Assembly (NCBI GenBank): GCA_934539585.1
Contig: CAKTCT010000053.1
Location: 1 to 18,158 of the forward strand
Reading direction: 5' to 3'
Source of the DNA: an uncultured Oscillospiraceae bacterium
Lineage (GTDB): Bacteria; Bacillota; Clostridia; Oscillospirales; Ruminococcaceae
DNA length: 18,158 nucleotides
Part shown: one piece after another, positions 14,701-18,158 of the stretch
Numbering within the stretch: the first letter of the stretch is position 1
Layout: each line of letters begins with the position of its first letter
Notes under the pieces: model-generated
Told to the model about the DNA's origin: nothing
Database searches by the model: none
The model's input: only the letters and a program-made list of their open reading frames with translations
Program-made: the position numbers and the translations under genes

Positions 14701-15435
14701 ATGAAAATGGATGCGATTCGGGCAGAGGGACTGACGAAGCGGTACAAACAGGTGACGGCGGTGGACGGGCTTGATCTGGCGGTGGAAAAAGGCGAGCTGT
14801 TTGCCCTACTGGGGGTCAACGGCGCGGGAAAAACCACCATCATCAAGATGCTTTCCTGTCTGACGAGGCCCACGGCGGGGGATGCGTTCCTGGGCGGGCA
14901 CAGCGTGGTGTCCGACGCCGGCGGGGTCAAGGGAATTATCGGCGTTTCGCCCCAGGAGACGGCAGTGGCTCCCAATCTCACCGGGCGGGAAAATCTGGAG
15001 CTGATGTGCGGCGTCCACGGGTTTTCCAAGGAAAAGCGCCGGGAAAAGGTCCGGGAGCTGGCCGGGCAGCTTGGTCTGGAGGAGGTTCTGGGCAGGAAGG
15101 CCGGGAAGCTCTCCGGCGGGTGGCAGCGGCGGCTGAGCATTGCCATGGCGCTGGTCAGTGAGCCGGAAATCCTCTTTCTGGACGAGCCGACCCTGGGGCT
15201 GGACGTTCTGGCCCGGAGCGATCTGTGGGAGCTGATCCGGGGGCTGAAGGGAAAAATCACCATGGTTCTGACCACCCATTATCTGGAGGAGGCCGAGGCC
15301 CTTTCCGACCGGATTGGTATTATGAAGGACGGGCGGCTGCTGGCGCTGGGAACGGCGGAGGAGCTGAAGGCTCTGGCCGGGACAGAGCGGTTCGAGGACG
15401 CTTTTGTGGCCATTGTAAAGGGGGCGGGGAAATGA
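14701..15435 (+). CDS. ABC transporter ATP-binding protein
   Basis: 244 residues with the full nucleotide-binding domain: Walker A GVNGAGKT (38-45), Q-loop Gln85, signature LSGGWQRRLSIA (137-148), Walker B ILFLDEP with Glu162, D-loop GLD, and H-loop His193 in TTHYLEEAE. The short length, the GVNGAGKTT sequence and the LEEAE region place it with the ABC-2 (drug/lipid/polysaccharide export, DrrA-like) group rather than importers. It starts at ATG 14701 after AAGGA and overlaps the following permease gene by four bases (ATGA), so the two are translationally coupled. Two copies would drive a dimeric permease. The substrate is unknown; antibiotic or host antimicrobial export is a common role in this arrangement. 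Confidence 0.95.
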   Translation: MKMDAIRAEGLTKRYKQVTAVDGLDLAVEKGELFALLGVNGAGKTTIIKMLSCLTRPTAGDAFLGGHSVVSDAGGVKGIIGVSPQETAVAPNLTGRENLELMCGVHGFSKEKRREKVRELAGQLGLEEVLGRKAGKLSGGWQRRLSIAMALVSEPEILFLDEPTLGLDVLARSDLWELIRGLKGKITMVLTTHYLEEAEALSDRIGIMKDGRLLALGTAEELKALAGTERFEDAFVAIVKGAGK

Positions 15436-16163
15436 AAATGCTGGCTTTTTCCGGGCGGACGGCCAAGGAAATCCTGCGGGACCCGCTGAACCTGGGGTTC
15501 GGGCTGGGGTTCCCGGTGATTCTGCTGCTGCTGCTCACGGCCATTCAGGCCAACGTGCCGGTGAGCTTATTTGAGCTGCCGGAGCTGACGCCGGGGATCA
15601 CGGTCTTTGGACTGGCGTTTCTGGCGCTGTTTTCCGCCACGTTGGTGGCCAGGGACCGGGAAAGCGCCCTGTTGCAGCGGCTGTACACCACGCCGCTGAC
15701 GGCCGGGGACTTCATTCTGGGGTACATGCTGCCGCTGCTGCCCATGGCGGCGGGACAAGGTGTGGTCTGCTATCTGGCGGCGGTGATTCTGGGGCTGCCG
15801 GTGACGGGGACCATTGGATGGGCCATTCTGTTTCTGCTGCCGGTGTCGGTGTTTTTCATCGCCCTGGGGCTGCTGTGCGGCAGCGTGCTGACGGTGAAGC
15901 AGGTGGGCGGCATCTGCGGGGCGCTGCTGACCAATCTGACGGCGTGGCTGTCCGGGGTGTGGTTTGATCTGGACCTGGTAGGCGGCGGGTTCCGGAAAGC
16001 TGCCTATGCGCTGCCCTTTGTTCACGCCGTGGAGCTGGAGCGGGCGGTGCTCCGGGGGGAGTTTTCCGGGGTATTTCCCCACCTTTGGTGGGTGCTGGGG
16101 TACGGCGCCGGGGCGGCGGCTCTGGCGGTCTGGCTCTTTCTGCGGCAGATGAAGCGGCAGTGA
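15432..16163 (+). CDS. ABC-2 type transporter permease
   Basis: 243 residues starting at ATG 15432, whose ATGA overlaps the stop of the ATPase gene. About six hydrophobic segments are visible: near 27-42, 55-73, 98-120, 125-150, 160-178 and 217-236. LVARDRESALLQRLYTTPLTAGDFILGYMLPLLP (70-103) is the typical coupling-helix and first core region of ABC-2 membrane proteins. The N-terminus faces the cytoplasm. A single permease gene with one ATPase gene implies a homodimeric exporter. It is the last gene of the TetR-controlled operon, which ends in the hairpin just downstream. Confidence 0.92.
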   Translation: MKMLAFSGRTAKEILRDPLNLGFGLGFPVILLLLLTAIQANVPVSLFELPELTPGITVFGLAFLALFSATLVARDRESALLQRLYTTPLTAGDFILGYMLPLLPMAAGQGVVCYLAAVILGLPVTGTIGWAILFLLPVSVFFIALGLLCGSVLTVKQVGGICGALLTNLTAWLSGVWFDLDLVGGGFRKAAYALPFVHAVELERAVLRGEFSGVFPHLWWVLGYGAGAAALAVWLFLRQMKRQ

Positions 16164-16169
16164 ATAAAG

Positions 16170-16198
16170 AAAAGCCCTCCCGGGTGGGAGGGCTTTTT
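16170..16198. terminator. bidirectional terminator between ABC and trxA genes
   Basis: GCCCTCCC (16174-16181) and GGGAGGGC (16186-16193) pair perfectly around GGGT, followed by TTTTT and preceded by AAAA. It serves both converging operons: tetR-ABC on the plus strand and pyrB-trxA on the minus strand. Confidence 0.92.
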
Positions 16199-16210
16199 GC
16201 GTGGGCGGGA

Positions 16211-16522
16211 TCAGAGGGCCAGCATGTCCAGGACGGCCTGTTTGGGCTGGACGCCGACAGTCTGGGCGGCGATCTCCCCATCCTTGAAAACGATGAGGGT
16301 GGGGATGCTCATGACGCCGTACTCCTGGGCCAGGGCGGGCTCGGCATCCACATCGACCTTGCAGATCAGGGCGCGGTCGCCGACTTCCTCGGCGATCTGG
16401 TCCAGGATGGGGGCCATCATGCGGCAGGGGGTGCACCAGGTGGCCCAGAAGTCCACAAGGACGGGCTTGTCCGACTGGAGAAGCTGGTCAAAGGCTTCGG
16501 TGGTTGCGTGGATGATGCTCAT
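16211..16522 (-). CDS. trxA: thioredoxin
   Basis: 103 residues, the standard thioredoxin length. The active site is WCTPC (Cys30, Cys33) in VDFWATWCTPCRMMAP, with Thr in place of the usual Gly, and the cis-proline lies in MSIPT (Pro74). It reduces protein disulfides in the cytoplasm and is normally recycled by thioredoxin reductase, which is not in this window. The start ATG at 16522 has AAAGGAG seven bases upstream. It follows pyrB with a 16-nt gap and no terminator, so it is expected to be cotranscribed. The Gly-to-Thr change may shift redox potential or partner choice, as seen with other xP variants in the family; that effect is inference. Confidence 0.94.
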   Translation of the reverse strand: MSIIHATTEAFDQLLQSDKPVLVDFWATWCTPCRMMAPILDQIAEEVGDRALICKVDVDAEPALAQEYGVMSIPTLIVFKDGEIAAQTVGVQPKQAVLDMLAL

Positions 16523-16538
16523 AATGAGACTCCTTTCG

Positions 16539-17615
16539 TCAGATGAGTTTTTTGTGCTCGCAGTATTCGCAGACCAACATGCCGCTGTTTTCCAGGAAGG
16601 AGCGCTTCAGGTAGTGCTCCTGGTTGGTGATGCAGTTGGGGTTTGCGCAAGGTTCGTCGCTGTGGGAGCCGCCCTGGAAAAGGGTGACGGAGGGGGCGTG
16701 GTCCCCCAGCAGGGTCAGGATCAGGGCCATACGGGTGTAGACGCCGTTCCGGGCCTGCTTGAAATAGACGGCCCGGGGGTCTTCGTCCACCTCGGGGGTG
16801 ATCTCGTCCACCCGGGGGAGGGGGTGGAGGACCTTCATGGTGGGCTTGGCCAGGGACATTTTCTCAGTGTCCAGGACGTAGACGTTCTTCTGGCGCTCGT
16901 ATTCCTCCCGGGAGGCGAAGCGCTCGGCCTGGATGCGGGTCATATAGAGAACGTCCAGGTCGCCGATGGCCTCGGTGAGGGAGTAGACCTCCCGGTAGGG
17001 GCAGCCGGCGCTGTTGAGAACGGTTTTGACATAAGCGGGGACGGCCAGCTGGTCGGTGGAGATCAGGACGAAGCGGTTGCCGGGAAAGCGGGTCAGGGCT
17101 TTTATTAAAGAATGGACCGTGCGGCCGTATTTCAGATCGCCGCAGATGCCGATGGTCAGGTTGTCCAGGCGGCCTTTTTCCCGGACCAGGGTGACCAGGT
17201 CGGTGAGGGTCTGGGTGGGGTGGAGGTGTCCGCCGTCGCCGGCGTTGATTACGGGGCAGCTGGAGTAGGCGGCGGCGACTTTGGCGGCGCCTTCCCGGGG
17301 GTGGCGGATGGCGATGATGTCCGCGTAGCCGTTCATCATCCGGACGGTGTCGGCCACGGTCTCGCCTTTGGCTACCGAGGAGTTCTGGGGGTTGGAGAAG
17401 CCTAGGGTCTGGCCGCCCAGGCGGTACATGGCGGATTTAAAGGAGTTCTGGGTTCGGGTGGAGGGCTCATAAAAGAGGGTGGCCAGGATGCGGCCTTCCA
17501 TGGAACCGTAGAATTTTCGGGGGTTCTGTTCGATTTCCAGGGCCAGCTGAATGAGGGACTCCCATTCCTCCTTGGGCCAGTCGCTGAGGTCGATCAAATG
17601 ATGGGAACAAGACAT
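16539..17615 (-). CDS. pyrB: aspartate carbamoyltransferase with PyrI-like zinc tail
   Basis: 358 residues, about 50 longer than a usual catalytic chain. It forms carbamoyl-aspartate in pyrimidine synthesis. Catalytic motifs are complete: FYEPSTRTQNSF with Ser52-Thr53-Arg54-Thr55, SSVAKGE with Lys83 from the neighbouring subunit, the HPTQ motif at 132-135, and HPLPRVDE with Arg268. After the catalytic core (ends about 305) comes CANPNCIT...MLVCEYCEHK with Cys323, Cys328, Cys349 and Cys352. The spacing C-x4-C then C-x2-C and the CxNxNCI sequence match the zinc-binding domain of the PyrI regulatory chain; the nucleotide-binding domain of PyrI is absent. No pyrI gene is adjacent. ATG 17615 follows AAAGGAAGGA. 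Confidence 0.94.
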   Translation of the reverse strand: MSCSHHLIDLSDWPKEEWESLIQLALEIEQNPRKFYGSMEGRILATLFYEPSTRTQNSFKSAMYRLGGQTLGFSNPQNSSVAKGETVADTVRMMNGYADIIAIRHPREGAAKVAAAYSSCPVINAGDGGHLHPTQTLTDLVTLVREKGRLDNLTIGICGDLKYGRTVHSLIKALTRFPGNRFVLISTDQLAVPAYVKTVLNSAGCPYREVYSLTEAIGDLDVLYMTRIQAERFASREEYERQKNVYVLDTEKMSLAKPTMKVLHPLPRVDEITPEVDEDPRAVYFKQARNGVYTRMALILTLLGDHAPSVTLFQGGSHSDEPCANPNCITNQEHYLKRSFLENSGMLVCEYCEHKKLI

Positions 17616-17663
17616 AAGATCCTTCCTTTCTAAAGAAACCGCTCGTCCGGTGCGCTTGGCTTT

Positions 17664-17692
17664 ATTTTAGCATTTTTCCGGGGGATTGGCAA
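17664..17692 (-). promoter_or_regulatory. promoter of pyrB-trxA
   Basis: On the minus strand TTGCCA (17687-17692) and TAAAAT (17664-17669) are separated by 17 bp. The leader of about 40 nt is too short to contain a PyrR-type attenuator, and no such hairpin is visible. Confidence 0.7.
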
Positions 17693-17699
17693 GATGTCG

Positions 17700-17791
17700 G
17701 GGAAAATGCTGGCAGTTTTCCCATTAAAAAGCGGAGAACGGCGGGAAAATAGGAAATTTTGAAAAAATCGCAATTTCTTTTTGAAAAGTCC
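17700..17791. other. AT-rich spacer between divergent promoters
   Basis: No gene is seen here. The stretch separates the pyrB promoter (minus strand) from the first rRNA-type promoter (plus strand) and is rich in A-runs, as expected for an UP-like upstream region. Confidence 0.5.
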
Positions 17792-17820
17792 TTGACAATT
17801 TTCGCGGAATGTAGTAAGAT
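17792..17820 (+). promoter_or_regulatory. rRNA-type promoter P1
   Basis: TTGACA (17792-17797) and TAAGAT (17815-17820) with a 17-bp spacer; the weakest -10 box of the three tandem promoters. Confidence 0.8.
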
Positions 17821-17888
17821 ATAAAAGCTGTCAGGAACGGCGGTTGAAAATCAAAAACATCGGAACGAAAAAATCAAGAAAAAAGTTC

Positions 17889-17917
17889 TTGACAAACGCG
17901 AGACGATGTGGTATGAT
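17889..17917 (+). promoter_or_regulatory. rRNA-type promoter P2
   Basis: TTGACA (17889-17894) and TATGAT (17912-17917) with a 17-bp spacer. A-rich sequence upstream (17866-17885) resembles an UP element. Flanks such as the C-TTGACA context and GCTGTC downstream resemble P1, indicating duplicated promoter modules. Confidence 0.85.
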
Positions 17918-18041
17918 AAATAGGCTGTCGAAAAACGGCGGGCGCGGAGCTGGCAACAGGGAAGCAACGGGAAGCTTGTAAAAAATGCACAAGGTGTCAG
18001 AAAAGCGGACGAAAAAAGTTCAAAAATCTGATAAAAACCTC

Positions 18042-18070
18042 TTGACAAGATCGAGAGAGTGTGCTATAAT
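18042..18070 (+). promoter_or_regulatory. rRNA-type promoter P3
   Basis: TTGACA (18042-18047) and TATAAT (18065-18070), both perfect consensus, 17-bp spacer, with A-rich tracts upstream (18011-18037). The -10 box and the following AAATA resemble P2. Confidence 0.92.
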
Positions 18071-18095
18071 AAATAAGCTTCATCGGACAAGCCGG

Positions 18096-18158
18096 GCTTT
18101 TCCGAAAGCAGCACAGGAGCTTGAAAATTAAACAATACTGTAAAGAATGAACCGACCT
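18096..18158 (+). promoter_or_regulatory. rRNA leader with boxB/boxA-like antitermination signals
   Basis: GCTTT (18096-18100) and AAAGC (18105-18109) form a small hairpin like boxB, followed by GAGCTTGAAAATTAAACAA (18117-18135), close to the Firmicute rrn boxA region (CTTTGAAAACTAAACA). The mature 16S rRNA is not reached. With three tandem promoters upstream, an rRNA operon starting beyond the right edge is the natural reading. Confidence 0.8.

Noticed and set aside
17851..18048. 65-codon minus-strand frame
   Set aside because: It lies across the tandem rRNA-type promoters, is Phe/Ser-rich from A/T tracts and has no start signal.

Overview
The window looks like a chromosomal segment of a high-GC, low-mobility Firmicute of the Clostridia, most likely an Oscillospiraceae-type gut bacterium. 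This rests on consensus sigma-A promoters with 17-bp spacers, strong AAGGAGG-type ribosome binding sites, Gram-positive lipoproteins, a BspA-like surface protein with cell-wall-binding repeats, and a GH38 alpha-mannosidase. The taxonomic call is inference; no 16S sequence is present (only its upstream leader).

Layout, left to right. (1) 1-540: two tRNA genes on the minus strand, Ser(CGA), cut by the window edge, and Gly(CCC). Each has a near-perfect promoter, and a decayed tyrosine-recombinase tail lies between them, so this is an old integration site. (2) 757-2721: a MarR regulator followed 30 bp later by citrate synthase, behind one promoter with a possible operator. (3) 2826-3062: a small unknown ORF. 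(4) 3126-7011: an operon of three lipoproteins, two tandem WG-repeat-like paralogues and an orphan PstS-like binding protein with no permease or ATPase beside it. (5) 7198-9925: a secreted BspA/choline-binding-type protein with visibly lower GC, a membrane-anchored unknown protein and an unknown lipoprotein, closed by a bidirectional terminator. (6) 9977-13162, minus strand: a large cytoplasmic GH38 alpha-mannosidase with its own promoter and a strong dyad upstream. (7) 13380-13960: a G/T-rich non-coding block made of degenerate repeats. (8) 13963-16198: a TetR-family regulator with a clear palindromic operator, then an ABC ATPase and an ABC-2 permease. (9) 16211-17692, minus strand: pyrB-trxA. 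The aspartate carbamoyltransferase carries a C-terminal four-cysteine tail resembling the zinc domain of the PyrI regulatory chain. (10) 17792-18158: three tandem promoters and a boxB/boxA-like leader typical of an rRNA operon that starts just beyond the right edge.

The most interesting items are the PyrB with a PyrI-like zinc tail and no allosteric domain, the cluster of surface proteins of unknown function at 3220-9925 (especially the WG-paralogue/PstS-like operon), the degenerate repeat block with a G-quadruplex motif before the TetR promoter, and the strong dyads near the mannosidase, TetR and tRNA-Ser promoters. I found no CRISPR array, IS element or recognisable defence system.
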